A stretch of 22,197 bases of DNA from Actinomycetota bacterium (GCA_009704425.1 WLEG01000004.1:1-22197); one strand, 5' to 3'. Counted from the stretch's first letter, positions 14,253 through 22,197 are shown. Made by a program: numbers and translations. Notes: generated from the letters alone by a model not told the origin.

Positions 14253-15608
14253 ATGAATCGAGACGATCGTTCCGTGTTGACATGGGGTTCCTTCGGAGTG
14301 GCCGTGGCGGCCTTGTTCGTCGCCATCGCCAGCTGGACCGGATTGACCGACACCGGTTCGGGTGACGCGCCGTCGGAGGGCTCGGGACCGACCGTCGTCG
14401 ACGTGCAACTCTCGGAGTTCGCCATCACGCCCGCGGCCATCGTCGTCCCCCCGGGACCGGTGCAACTGCGCGTCACCAACATCGGCTCGATGGTCCACAA
14501 CTTCTCGATCCCCGGCCTGTCGAAGAAGACCGCGGACCTGTTGGCCGGCGAATCCGAGACCCTCGACCTCGGCATCCTCTCCGAAGGGGCCATGGACGTT
14601 CTGTGCGAGATCGCCGGCCACGCGGGTTCGGGCATGGTGGGCACGTTGACCGTCACGTCGGGTGCCGCCCCTTCGGGATCAGCCGCCGGTGGCGACGGAT
14701 TGCACGGATACGCCAACTGGCAGGAGATGGACCAGGCCATGGAAGTGCGGGCCAAGGCCTACCCCGCCGCGACGATGGGCGACAAGGGCGGCCGGATTCT
14801 CGAACCGACGGTGTTGGCCGACGGCACGAAGCAATTCGAGCTCGTCGCCAAGGAGGTCGACTGGGAGGTCGAGCCGGGCAAGATCGTCACGGCCAAGACG
14901 TACAACGGCGTCGTGCCCGGACCCGAGATTCGCGTGAACGTCGGCGACAAGGTGCGCATCGTCGTGACGAACGAACTGACGGAGTCGACGTCCGTGCACT
15001 TCCACGGCATCCGGGTACCGAACAGATACGACGGAGTGGATCCGTACACGCAGATGCCGATCATGCCCGGCGAGACGTTCGTCTACGAGTGGACCACGGT
15101 CGAGGCCGCCGTCGGCATCTACCACTCGCACCACGATGCGCAGATCCAGATTCCCGACGGGATGTTCGGCTCGTTCATGGTCGGCGAGATGCCCATCCCC
15201 GACGTCCTGAAGGAGAAGGGGTACACCCAGGTCGACAAGGAAGTGACGATGGTGCTCAACGACGCCGGAGTGATCGGGCTCTCGTTGAACGGAAAGTCCT
15301 TCCCCGCGACCGAGGCCTACACGATGCGCCTCGGACAGGTCATGATGGTCCACTACCAGAACGAGGGCCTGCAGGGTCACCCGATGCACCTTCACCAACC
15401 GGTCGGCTGGATCATCGCCAAGGACGGCGTTCCGCTGCTCACGCCGCAGCCGGCCGACACGATCTGGGTGTCCCCCGGTGAGCGCTACACGGTTCTGTAC
15501 AAGGCCGTCGACACCGGGGTGTGGGCGTGGCACTGCCACATCCTCAGCCACGCCGAGGGCCCCAACGGAATGTTCGGCATGGTGTCCGCGCTCATCGTCA
15601 CGCCGTGA
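14253..15608 (+). CDS. Multicopper oxidase with N-terminal blue-copper (cupredoxin) domain
   Basis: A 451-residue exported or membrane-anchored copper protein; residues 8-31 form a signal/anchor helix. Residues about 47-135 are a cupredoxin with a type 1 copper set: His82 (MVHNFSIPG), Cys118, His123 and Met128 (CEIAGHAGSGM). The rest resembles a two-domain multicopper oxidase. HFHG (249-252) and HSH (291-293) lie in the first domain; HPMHLH (376-381) and HCHILSH (427-433, then Met440) lie in the second. The HCH motif and paired HxH motifs make a trinuclear oxygen-reducing centre likely, so I prefer oxidase (laccase-like) over nitrite reductase. AAGGTGG lies just before the ATG. A perfect DosR-type box lies upstream. 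The substrate could be phenolics, copper(I), iron(II) or a cellular reductant; it cannot be told from sequence. Confidence 0.9.
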   Translation: MNRDDRSVLTWGSFGVAVAALFVAIASWTGLTDTGSGDAPSEGSGPTVVDVQLSEFAITPAAIVVPPGPVQLRVTNIGSMVHNFSIPGLSKKTADLLAGESETLDLGILSEGAMDVLCEIAGHAGSGMVGTLTVTSGAAPSGSAAGGDGLHGYANWQEMDQAMEVRAKAYPAATMGDKGGRILEPTVLADGTKQFELVAKEVDWEVEPGKIVTAKTYNGVVPGPEIRVNVGDKVRIVVTNELTESTSVHFHGIRVPNRYDGVDPYTQMPIMPGETFVYEWTTVEAAVGIYHSHHDAQIQIPDGMFGSFMVGEMPIPDVLKEKGYTQVDKEVTMVLNDAGVIGLSLNGKSFPATEAYTMRLGQVMMVHYQNEGLQGHPMHLHQPVGWIIAKDGVPLLTPQPADTIWVSPGERYTVLYKAVDTGVWAWHCHILSHAEGPNGMFGMVSALIVTP

Positions 15609-15638
15609 CCCGCACGGGCGGGAGTGCCCCTCTACCTC

Positions 15639-15644
15639 TACACT
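15639..15644 (+). promoter_or_regulatory. Candidate leaderless -10 element for the TetR-family gene
   Basis: TACACT is seven bases before the GTG at 15652. The same hexamer precedes tig and the radical SAM gene. No Shine-Dalgarno sequence is seen. Confidence 0.4.
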
Positions 15645-15651
15645 CTCGCCC

Positions 15652-16257
15652 GTGCCCCCCAGCGCCCAACCCCGACAAGACGCCACTCCCCTCGACGGTC
15701 GCCGCGAGCGTGGCGCTCGCAACAAGGCCGCCGTCGTGCAGGCTCTGCTCCAGTTGTACGAGGCCGGCGAGATCCAACCGTCGGCCGCGCGCATCGCCGA
15801 GATCGCCGGAGTCTCCGAACGTTCCGTGTTCCGCTACTTCGACGACATGGAAGATCTGGCGGCCACCGCCATCGTCATCCAGTGGGAACGGATCCACCAG
15901 TTCTACGAGGGCCTCGACGGTTCCGGGGATTTCGAGCAGCGGCTCGACGCCATGATCGAACACCGCTTGCGCCTGTTCGACAAGACCATCGGCGTCGGGC
16001 GGGCGTCGGCGGTCGTCTCGGCGCGGTCGGCCACCGTGGCCACCGCCATGAACCAGCGACGCACGATCCTGCGCACCCAGGCCGTCGAACAGTTCGCTCC
16101 CGAGATCGCGGCCCATTCCCAACCCGACGCCGTGTCGCGCATCGTCGATTACACGTTGAGCATCGAGAACATCGAGTACCTGCGTTCGAGCGTGGGCCTG
16201 TCGCGAAACCGCACGCGCGACACGTTGATGAGCGCGTTGCGCCTCGCGTTGAACTGA
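15652..16257 (+). CDS. TetR-family transcriptional regulator
   Basis: A 201-residue protein with an N-terminal TetR helix-turn-helix: RNKAAVVQALLQLYEAG, then SAARIAEIAGVSERSVFRYFDDMEDL at about 44-69, the typical recognition helix and YF motif. The C-terminal ligand domain is helical and not assignable to a ligand. The GTG at 15652 is chosen because TACACT lies seven bases upstream and the longer upstream frame falls inside the oxidase gene. It is downstream of the multicopper oxidase on the same strand with 43 bases between, and could control it or itself. No TetR-type operator was recognised by eye. Confidence 0.87.
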   Translation: MPPSAQPRQDATPLDGRRERGARNKAAVVQALLQLYEAGEIQPSAARIAEIAGVSERSVFRYFDDMEDLAATAIVIQWERIHQFYEGLDGSGDFEQRLDAMIEHRLRLFDKTIGVGRASAVVSARSATVATAMNQRRTILRTQAVEQFAPEIAAHSQPDAVSRIVDYTLSIENIEYLRSSVGLSRNRTRDTLMSALRLALN

Positions 16258-16291
16258 CGCGGCCGACCCGCGGCGACGGGCGCCGGCGTCA
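16255..16291. terminator. Possible bidirectional hairpin between convergent genes
   Basis: TGACGC (16255-16260) pairs with GCGTCA (16286-16291), extended by GGC (16261-16263) with GCC (16282-16284) past a one-base bulge. An inner stem CCCG/CGGG (16267-16270 with 16277-16280) closes a 6-base loop. The outer pairs use the stop codons of both genes. There is no U-tract, so termination is tentative. Confidence 0.4.
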
Positions 16292-17476
16292 ACCGAGGAA
16301 GTCGAACTTGCGACGCCACTCGTCGAGGGCGACGTCGATCTGCACGGGCGCCACCGGAGCGGAAATCAGATAACCCTGCGCGGCGTCGCATCCGATGTCG
16401 CGAACCATGCGGAATTGATCGGGTGTCTCCACTCCTTCGGCCACCACGTGCAAACCGAGGGAATGTCCGACCTCCACCCCCGACCTCACCATCGGGTCCG
16501 GTTCGGCGGCGTCGATGTCGAGTCGTCCCACCATCGCCCGATCGATCTTGAGTTCGGTGAAGGGCGCCGCCAGCACCCGCTCGTAGTTGCTGCTCCCCGT
16601 GCCGAAGTCGTCGACGGCGAGACGGAAGCCGGCGAGACGCAAGCGGGTCAGGATCGACAATGCCGGTGCGGCCTCGGTGATCGGAGCGGTCTCGGTCACC
16701 TCGAAGGTCCAGGCTTCGGCCGGTGCCGCCTCGGTGAGCATGCGTTGCGCGCGACGTGGCAACTCCTCGTCGTTCAAATCGAGAACGGAGATGTTCACGC
16801 TGACATCGGGCATGGACTTGAGCGCCCGATACCGCAGACGATCACGGGCCGCCATCGCCATGACCGAATCGAGCAGCTCCGACGTTCGTCCCGCCTCTTC
16901 GATCAACGCGACGAACACCGACGGCGAGACGTCTCCGTGCGTGGGATGTCGCCACCGGACGAGGGCTTCCACGCCGGTGACCTCTCCGGTCACGGTGGAG
17001 ACCTTGGGCTGGTAGACGAGATGGAGGAAGTCGGGATTCAGCAACTCGTCCGGACCCACCATGATCTTGGGTCCGGTGGGATCGTGGGCCTGATCGGACA
17101 CCTGGGACCATTCCGACATCGCGGTCCGAAGCACGTCGAGCGAGAACGGCTTCGCGAATGTTCCGATGACCCGCAACTTGTGCATCTCGGCGATGCGACC
17201 CGCGGTGTCCAGAAGCGATTGATCGGCGCCGCTCACGAGGATCACGGGCATTCCCCGGTGCAGCGAACCGAGCCGACTCATCACCTCGATGCCGTCCATC
17301 TCACCCAGCGAGAGGTCCAACACCACCAGATCGAATCGACCCTCGATCGCCCGCTCGATGTCGGCCGGCGTGCTCGCCGAACGCGCACTGAAGCCCGCGG
17401 ACTCGGCCACCGCCTCGATCAGTTCGCAGATGGCCTCTTCGTCGTCGATCACCAACACGCGCGCGGGGTCAGCCAT
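16289..17476 (-). CDS. REC-EAL response regulator, probable c-di-GMP phosphodiesterase
   Basis: A 395-residue protein: receiver domain (6-120) with DDEE, phosphoacceptor Asp54 in VVLDLSLGEMDG and Lys109 in FAKPF; then an EAL domain (about 148-385). Residues needed for cyclic di-GMP hydrolysis all appear: EAL (Glu170), Asn228, Glu262 (VTET), Asp289-Asp290 (DDFGTG), Lys310 (LKID), the VVAEGVET glutamates and Gln367. There is no GGDEF domain, so it is probably a dedicated phosphodiesterase switched by phosphorylation. The ATG at 17476 is chosen because AGGAGG sits eight bases upstream; the GTG at 17485 abuts that sequence. The start overlaps the stop of the hybrid kinase gene by eight bases, which suggests a functional pair. 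Confidence 0.92.
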   Translation of the reverse strand: MADPARVLVIDDEEAICELIEAVAESAGFSARSASTPADIERAIEGRFDLVVLDLSLGEMDGIEVMSRLGSLHRGMPVILVSGADQSLLDTAGRIAEMHKLRVIGTFAKPFSLDVLRTAMSEWSQVSDQAHDPTGPKIMVGPDELLNPDFLHLVYQPKVSTVTGEVTGVEALVRWRHPTHGDVSPSVFVALIEEAGRTSELLDSVMAMAARDRLRYRALKSMPDVSVNISVLDLNDEELPRRAQRMLTEAAPAEAWTFEVTETAPITEAAPALSILTRLRLAGFRLAVDDFGTGSSNYERVLAAPFTELKIDRAMVGRLDIDAAEPDPMVRSGVEVGHSLGLHVVAEGVETPDQFRMVRDIGCDAAQGYLISAPVAPVQIDVALDEWRRKFDFLG

Positions 17477-20276
17477 GTGCGTCACCTCCTCGGGACGGGT
17501 CGTGTGCGGCGCTCGCGTCGGTCGCGTCGTCGGCGACCAACGGGAGAACCGCGGCGTAGAGATCCTCGCGGGAGAACGGTTTGGCGAGCGTCCGCTCCCC
17601 CAACTCTTGCAACTGCTTCATGCTGGACGAGTAACCCGTCATGAAGATCACGGCAAGATCGGGTTGATCGGCCGTCGCCAGTCGCGCGAGGTCGAGCCCG
17701 TCCTGCTCGAGGCCGAAATTGGCGTCGGACACCAGGACGTCGGGACGGAACTCCGAGATCAGTTCCAAAGCCTCGCGGGGAGAGAGCGCGAACCGCGCGT
17801 CGATGCCGACGTCCATCAACCACGCCGCCACCATCTCGGCCAGAGCTTGCTCGTCGTCGGCCACCACCACGCGTCGACCCGCACGTCGGGTCGCGGTGGT
17901 CCGTTCGGACGCCGCACCGGGAACGTGCAACGGGAGGACCAGGGTGACGGTGGTGCCCACACCGGGTCGACTGTCGAGGGTCGCCGTGCCCCCGCTTTGC
18001 TGTGCGAACGCGTACACGGTGGCCAATCCCAGTCCGGTTCCACTGCCGGCCTTCTTGGTGGTGAAGAAGGGTTCGAAGGCCCGCGCCACCACGTCGGCGG
18101 GCATACCGGCGCCGTCGTCGGACACGGACAACTCGATCATGTCGCCGCGTCGATGAGCGGCGATGCGCACGCAACCGGTGGGACCCATGGCGTCACGCGA
18201 ATTGAAGGCCAGGTTGAGGATGCAACTCTGCAGGCGACCGGCGTCCACCATGAGGTGGAGGTTCGGATCGGGCATGTCGACTTCCACCGTGCGCCCCGCA
18301 CCGACGGCTTGCTTGACGAGAGGAAGCAGGCCCTTGATCAGGTCCGCCAACGACACCGCGGTCTCCTCGAGCGGTTGACTGCGCGCCACCGCCAGCAACG
18401 ACTTGGTGATCTCCGCACCGCGCTCCACGGCGGCCATGGACCGCGAGAGGAACTTGGCCAACTTCTCGTCCTTCGTGACGGTCTCGTTCATCGCCATCAA
18501 CTGCAGATTGCCCAACGTGACGAAAAGGAGGTTGTTGAAGTCGTGGGCCAGTCCACCGGCCAGGGCTCCGAGCGACTCCATGCGTTCGGCTTGCGCCGTG
18601 CGCATCGCCATGCTGCGCCGTTCGGTGGCGTCGGAGACGTGGAGGAAACCGATTCGTTCGTCGCCGGGCACCGACACCGGATACGCCTCGAGTTCGAGAA
18701 TGCGCATCTCGTCACCCTCACCACCGGTGACCTCGGCGTGGCCGCCCTCGCCACCGAGGACCTTGACGAGTAGCTCTCCCGCGATCCGTGCTCGCACGGT
18801 TTCGGGGCCGAAACCGAGCACCTCGATGACCGGAATCCCCGGAATCCGATCGGAGAACGCGTCCCGTACGGCTCGGTTTCCGGCCAACACGGTCATGTCC
18901 TCGTCGAAGACGACCGACAGGCCGGGTGTGGCGTCGAGAGCGGCCTCGAGCAACGACTCGCGCCGACGTCGTTCGAGTGCCACGCGCACCTGGGACGACG
19001 CGCCGAGCAACAACACCGCGACGATCGCGGCGCCGAGAAGCACTTCGAAGGCGAGAATGAGCGTCGCCTGTTGCCCGTCGATGCCGAAGCCCGGTCCGGG
19101 GCGGGCGGTCATCGTCAACTCGACGCCGTCGACGACACCGACCGCGTTCACGGAATCGGTCGACCCGGCGAACGACACGGCCACGTCGGCGAACGACGCG
19201 GCCAGCGAATCGTTCACCCCCGCCAGAACACGATCGGCGTCGATCACCGCGAGATACCACGTGCCCGAAGCTGCGCCACCCTCGTCGGGAACCACTTCCA
19301 GGGCCAATAGGTTGCGGCCGCCCACGAGGATCGGACCACCACCGATCAACCGGGTGCCGGCCTCGCGCTCACCGGCGCCGTCACCCCCTTCGGGGATCTC
19401 GGCGACGATGCGTCGGACGAACTCTTCGTCGCCCACGAGAATCTCGTCGTCGATTCGATCTCCCCGCAGGATCAACGCCGCCACCGAATCCAACGAATCG
19501 AAGGTCCCGACGTCGGCCTCCAACGCGACGATCACGGCGTTCACCTCCGACGAGAGATCGTCGAGGAAGCCCGCCATCGTGACCCGTGATGCGTCACGCA
19601 GTCGGTCCTGATCGGCCGAACGCCACACCTCGCCGGTGGCCTGCAAACCCAGCACCACCACCACGAGAGCCACCAAGGGCGCGGTCAACTCGTCGACGGA
19701 GAGTCCGCGATAACGAAACCAGCGGCCCAGCACGAAAATCGCCCCGCACAGTCCGAGAACGCCACCCACGACGACGGCCGCCCCTCGCTCCCAGAACGAC
19801 GTGGTCGAACCGTCGAGCACGAGATCGTTCACCATCCACTCGACCAGGGCCAACAGGAGCGACGTCGCCACCAGCGCTCCGGACAACACCATGAACCGTC
19901 GAACGGGTCGCTCACGACCACCGATCCGAATCGTGAGGAACACGACGAGGTGGGACAAAGCAATCGCTTGGATCACGAGGAACAGCGTGGACAGCACTGC
20001 GGGCGCCACATCGATCTCCGACGACATGACGTGACCACTCACGACGAACGTGACGACGGCGCCCGACGCCAACGCCACCGCACCGGCGGGAACGCCGTGC
20101 AACGCGCGGGCCACGATCACCACCGCCAACGCCAGTCGAACGTCGAATCCGAGGGATGCGGCGAGACCGGCCACACCGGCGAGGGCGGCCCACGCGAGAA
20201 GAGCGGCGAATCGCGCCCGCGAGACGACGCGATAGTCGTCGGTCGTGCCGGTTTCGTCGACCGCGTCGGTGTCCAA
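17469..20276 (-). CDS. Membrane-bound hybrid sensor histidine kinase
   Basis: A 935-residue sensor. The N-terminal part has several membrane helices (between about 20 and 212), followed by a probable extracytoplasmic or CHASE-like region (215-400), another helix (about 404-425), a PAS domain (about 440-553), HisKA with His578 (AGGLAHDFNNLL), HATPase (N-box NLAFNSRDAMG, DDGAGMP, GTGLGLA) and a C-terminal receiver (about 802-915, Asp851, Lys899). The VLVSDANF segment around Asp851 is intact. It likely passes phosphate to its own receiver and then, directly or through a phosphotransferase, to the adjacent EAL regulator. The start codon appears to be TTG at 20276, with TACGAT (20294-20299) as a possible -10; start choice is uncertain. 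The ligand is unknown. Confidence 0.9.
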   Translation of the reverse strand: MDTDAVDETGTTDDYRVVSRARFAALLAWAALAGVAGLAASLGFDVRLALAVVIVARALHGVPAGAVALASGAVVTFVVSGHVMSSEIDVAPAVLSTLFLVIQAIALSHLVVFLTIRIGGRERPVRRFMVLSGALVATSLLLALVEWMVNDLVLDGSTTSFWERGAAVVVGGVLGLCGAIFVLGRWFRYRGLSVDELTAPLVALVVVVLGLQATGEVWRSADQDRLRDASRVTMAGFLDDLSSEVNAVIVALEADVGTFDSLDSVAALILRGDRIDDEILVGDEEFVRRIVAEIPEGGDGAGEREAGTRLIGGGPILVGGRNLLALEVVPDEGGAASGTWYLAVIDADRVLAGVNDSLAASFADVAVSFAGSTDSVNAVGVVDGVELTMTARPGPGFGIDGQQATLILAFEVLLGAAIVAVLLLGASSQVRVALERRRRESLLEAALDATPGLSVVFDEDMTVLAGNRAVRDAFSDRIPGIPVIEVLGFGPETVRARIAGELLVKVLGGEGGHAEVTGGEGDEMRILELEAYPVSVPGDERIGFLHVSDATERRSMAMRTAQAERMESLGALAGGLAHDFNNLLFVTLGNLQLMAMNETVTKDEKLAKFLSRSMAAVERGAEITKSLLAVARSQPLEETAVSLADLIKGLLPLVKQAVGAGRTVEVDMPDPNLHLMVDAGRLQSCILNLAFNSRDAMGPTGCVRIAAHRRGDMIELSVSDDGAGMPADVVARAFEPFFTTKKAGSGTGLGLATVYAFAQQSGGTATLDSRPGVGTTVTLVLPLHVPGAASERTTATRRAGRRVVVADDEQALAEMVAAWLMDVGIDARFALSPREALELISEFRPDVLVSDANFGLEQDGLDLARLATADQPDLAVIFMTGYSSSMKQLQELGERTLAKPFSREDLYAAVLPLVADDATDASAAHDPSRGGDAHG

Positions 20277-20372
20277 GGCTGTGGCGATGCCAAATCGTAC
20301 GCTCGCGTCGCTCGCGCATGCCGGATGTCGCGGCGCGCTCGTGGGTCGGCCTCGCTAGGCTTGCCCTCCGAC

Positions 20373-20444
20373 CGGGGAGTGGCGCAGTGGTAGCGTTCCT
20401 GCTTTGGGTGCAGGCGGTCGGGAGTTCAAATCTCCCCTCCCCGA
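20373..20444 (+). tRNA. tRNA-Pro (anticodon UGG)
   Basis: A full cloverleaf folds: acceptor CGGGGAG pairs with CTCCCCG, D stem GCGC/GCGT with a 7-base AGTGGTA loop, anticodon stem CCTGC/GCAGG with loop TTTGGGT (anticodon TGG at 20405-20407), a 5-base variable region and T stem GGGAG/CTCCC with loop TTCAAAT. C1-G72 with A73 and G37 fit tRNA-Pro. The CCA end is not encoded; CGA follows. Length is 72 bases. Confidence 0.97.
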
Positions 20445-20516
20445 CGAGGTGTCGCGTTCGCCGTCCGTGCGGGGTTCCGTGATTCGCACGACCGTGCGCA
20501 TGTGTCAGGCTTGGGC
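20445..20516. other. Short intergenic region after tRNA-Pro
   Basis: No clear terminator, Shine-Dalgarno sequence or strong promoter is visible between the tRNA and the peroxidase start. CAGGCT at 20506-20511 could be a weak leaderless -10 for the peroxidase. Confidence 0.3.
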
Positions 20517-21005
20517 ATGAGCATTCTGAACCAACCCGTCAACACGCTGTCCGGTCGAGCCACCACGCTGGCCGACATTCCCGCCAAGGTGATGCTGGTC
20601 GTGAACGTGGCCAGCAAGTGCGGACTCACACCGCAGTACACCGGTCTCGAGCAACTGCACGAGAACTACGCGAACCGGGGATTCTCGGTGGTCGGTTTTC
20701 CCTGCAACCAGTTCGGTGCCCAGGAGCCCGGCTCCCCCGAGGAGATCGCCACGTTCTGCTCCACCACCTACGGGGTCACCTTCCCGTTGATGGAGAAGAT
20801 CGAGGTGAACGGCGACGGTCGTCACGCCATCTACGACGAACTCACGGCGGTCGCCGATGCCGAGGGAACGAGCGGCGACATCCGTTGGAACTTCGAGAAG
20901 TTCGTCATCGCCGACGGTGGCTCGACCATCATCCGATTCAGCCCGATGGTGGCGCCCGATGACGCCAACCTGGTGGCCACCATCGAGAAGCTCCTCGACG
21001 CCTGA
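20517..21005 (+). CDS. Glutathione peroxidase family thiol peroxidase
   Basis: A 162-residue thioredoxin-fold peroxidase. It has the peroxidatic cysteine in NVASKCGLTPQYTGLEQLH (Cys in place of selenocysteine), the Gln-containing FPCNQFGAQEPGS motif and RWNFEKFVI with the conserved Trp, which together give the family tetrad of Cys, Gln, Trp and Asn. Such enzymes in bacteria mostly use thioredoxin or mycothiol-type thiols rather than glutathione to reduce hydrogen peroxide and lipid peroxides. The ATG at 20517 gives the usual N-terminus; a GTG at 20502 is the alternative. An SDR gene follows after 12 bases on the same strand. Confidence 0.94.
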   Translation: MSILNQPVNTLSGRATTLADIPAKVMLVVNVASKCGLTPQYTGLEQLHENYANRGFSVVGFPCNQFGAQEPGSPEEIATFCSTTYGVTFPLMEKIEVNGDGRHAIYDELTAVADAEGTSGDIRWNFEKFVIADGGSTIIRFSPMVAPDDANLVATIEKLLDA

Positions 21006-21017
21006 CCGGAGACGACG

Positions 21018-21791
21018 ATGGAACCATCTCGCGTGGCGGTCGTCACCGGCGCGGCCGACGGCATCGGCGCCGGTGTCGTGCGCCGTTTGGTGGAGGACGG
21101 GCTTCTGGTGGTCGCCGTCGACATCGACGACGAGCGGGGTCCCGTGTCGATCGTCGAGCACGGTGATCGCGCGACGTTCGTGCGCGCGGACGTTTCACGG
21201 GAGTCCGACGTGGTGAACATGATCGCCCGCGCCCGCGATGCCTTCGGGCCGGTCGACGTGCTGGTGAACAACGCCTGGGGTGGCGGTGGCATGGGGCGGG
21301 TGGAGAACAAGACCAACGCGTTGCTTCAACACGGGCTCGACATCGCCTTCTACGGCGCGTTCTGGGCCATGCGCGAGGTGTTCCCTTCCATGAAGGCCCG
21401 TGGTTGGGGTCGCGTGGTCAACATGTGTTCACTCAACGGGGTCAACGCCCACATGGGGACCCTCGAATACAACGTGGCCAAGGAATCGTTGCGCACCCTC
21501 ACCCGCACGGCGGCCCGCGAGTGGGCACCCACCGGAGTGGTGGTGAACGCCGTGTGCCCGGCGGCCAAGAGCGCCGCGTTTCACAAGGTGATGGGGGCCC
21601 ATCCCGAGTTGATCGCCGCCGCCGATGCCAGCAATCCCATGGGTCGCATCGGAGATCCGTACACCGACATCGCACCGGTGGTGTCCTTCCTGGCCGGCGA
21701 CGACTGTGGCTACATGACGGGCAACACCTTGTTCGTCGATGGCGGAAGCCACATCAACGGCTCCGCGTGGGCACCCGACCTCGGGGACTGA
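21018..21791 (+). CDS. Short-chain dehydrogenase/reductase
   Basis: A 257-residue Rossmann-fold oxidoreductase. The cofactor motif TGAADGIG (10-17), NNAW (84-87, in place of NNAG), catalytic Ser138, Tyr151 and Lys155 (YNVAK) are present, with the DGGSHINGSAW C-terminus typical of classical SDRs. Asp35 at the end of beta-2 (VVAVDIDD) suggests NAD preference. The substrate cannot be read from sequence. GGAG lies near the ATG and the gene is 12 bases after the peroxidase gene, so cotranscription is likely. The 22-bp repeat array begins 15 bases after its stop. Confidence 0.9.
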   Translation: MEPSRVAVVTGAADGIGAGVVRRLVEDGLLVVAVDIDDERGPVSIVEHGDRATFVRADVSRESDVVNMIARARDAFGPVDVLVNNAWGGGGMGRVENKTNALLQHGLDIAFYGAFWAMREVFPSMKARGWGRVVNMCSLNGVNAHMGTLEYNVAKESLRTLTRTAAREWAPTGVVVNAVCPAAKSAAFHKVMGAHPELIAAADASNPMGRIGDPYTDIAPVVSFLAGDDCGYMTGNTLFVDGGSHINGSAWAPDLGD

Positions 21792-21806
21792 ACCTCACGT
21801 CCCCGC

Positions 21807-21950
21807 GACGCCCGCGTCATCTCTCCACGACGCCCGCGTCATCTCTCCACGACGCCCGCGTCATCTCTCCAAGACGCCCGCGTCATCTCTCCACGACGCC
21901 CGCGTCATCTCTCCACGACGCCCGCGTCATCTCTCCAAGACGCCCGCGTC
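21807..21950. repeat. Tandem array of 22-bp repeats with palindromic cores
   Basis: Six complete 22-bp units start at 21807, 21829, 21851, 21873, 21895 and 21917, followed by a 12-base partial unit at 21939-21950. Each carries the inverted repeat GACGC-CC-GCGTC and a 10-base spacer ATCTCTCCA(C/A). Units differ only in the last base (C, C, A, C, C, A). There are no unique spacers, so this is not a CRISPR array. The period is near two DNA helical turns. The array lies between the converging SDR and DinB-like genes and includes the 3' end of the latter. Confidence 0.95.
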
Positions 21951-22197
21951 TTTGGCCCACTTCCAATGCATGCGTCCGTGATCGGCATTCGCCGCCAGCA
22001 CTCCCCCGATCGTTCCGTCGGCCCACGGCGCACCGGGTAGCCGTTCGTTCAGCTGTTCGTCGGTCAGTTCCGACAACAACTGCAGCGTGACCGCGCGCGC
22101 CGACGCCCCCAACGCCACCACCTCGTCGAACGACTTGCCGTGGTGCTCACGCTGCCACTCCTCGGTCATGGCGTGCACGGAGGCCATGATCTGCTCC
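21927..22197 (-). CDS. DinB-like four-helix protein, C-terminal part, cut by window edge
   Basis: The minus-strand frame stays open to the right edge and ends at 21927, so only the C-terminal part is visible. Recognisable features are TEEWQREHHGKSFDEVVALG, ELTDEQLNERLPGAPWADGTIGGVLAANADHGRMHWKW, which resemble the C-terminal half of DinB/DfsB-like metal-binding four-helix proteins (conserved His in the last helix). Some members are thiol-dependent enzymes; the role here is unknown. The final codons (KDAGVLER and stop) are encoded within the tandem repeat array, using partial unit seven and unit six. The true start may lie beyond the window; a methionine at 22187 is possible but not favoured. 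Confidence 0.7.
   Translation of the reverse strand, partial: EQIMASVHAMTEEWQREHHGKSFDEVVALGASARAVTLQLLSELTDEQLNERLPGAPWADGTIGGVLAANADHGRMHWKWAKDAGVLER

Noticed and set aside
14253..15608. Copper nitrite reductase (NirK)
   Set aside because: The last domain has HCHxxxH and the protein has paired HxH motifs for a trinuclear centre; the NirK type 1 motif in the first catalytic domain is absent.
20373..20516. Integration site at tRNA-Pro
   Set aside because: No integrase gene, no direct repeat of the tRNA 3' end and no change in gene style was seen downstream within the window.
21807..21950. CRISPR array
   Set aside because: Units abut with a constant 22-bp period and identical spacers; there are no unique spacers and no cas genes.

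Overview
The window is GC-rich DNA with dense, short-spaced genes and no mobile element. Gene content points to an actinobacterium (Actinomycetota). The ClpP is of the actinobacterial ClpP2 type, a DevR/DosR-like regulator sits beside a PAS/HisKA_3 kinase, and several genes appear to have leaderless starts behind a TANNNT -10 element. The mreB-mreC-mreD-mrdA-rodA set, absent from many apically growing actinobacteria, makes a deep-branching lineage such as Acidimicrobiia plausible. That placement is an inference.

Positions 1-11926 are one long minus-strand run. In transcription order it holds trigger factor (tig), clpP, clpX, folC, ndk, mreB, mreC, mreD, mrdA (PBP2), rodA and a radical SAM protein cut by the left edge. 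It joins a proteostasis block to the lateral cell-wall elongation machinery. Oddities are a His/Asp-rich tail on trigger factor and a long Thr-rich insertion inside MreC.

Positions 11927-16257 form a small regulatory and redox region. A divergent 88-residue protein is followed by a DosR-like response regulator (minus) facing a PAS histidine kinase (plus). Their shared intergenic region carries a perfect GGGAC-N4-GTCCC inverted repeat inside a 25-bp tandem array. A second perfect copy lies in front of the next gene, a multicopper oxidase with an extra N-terminal blue-copper domain. I read this as a DosR-type circuit that regulates itself and a copper oxidase. A TetR-family regulator follows.

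Positions 16289-20276 (minus) encode a membrane hybrid histidine kinase whose 3' end overlaps a REC-EAL response regulator, probably a phosphorelay controlling a c-di-GMP phosphodiesterase. The right end has tRNA-Pro(UGG), a glutathione peroxidase, an SDR oxidoreductase, an array of 22-bp tandem repeats with palindromic cores, and the 3' part of a DinB-like protein whose last codons lie in the array.
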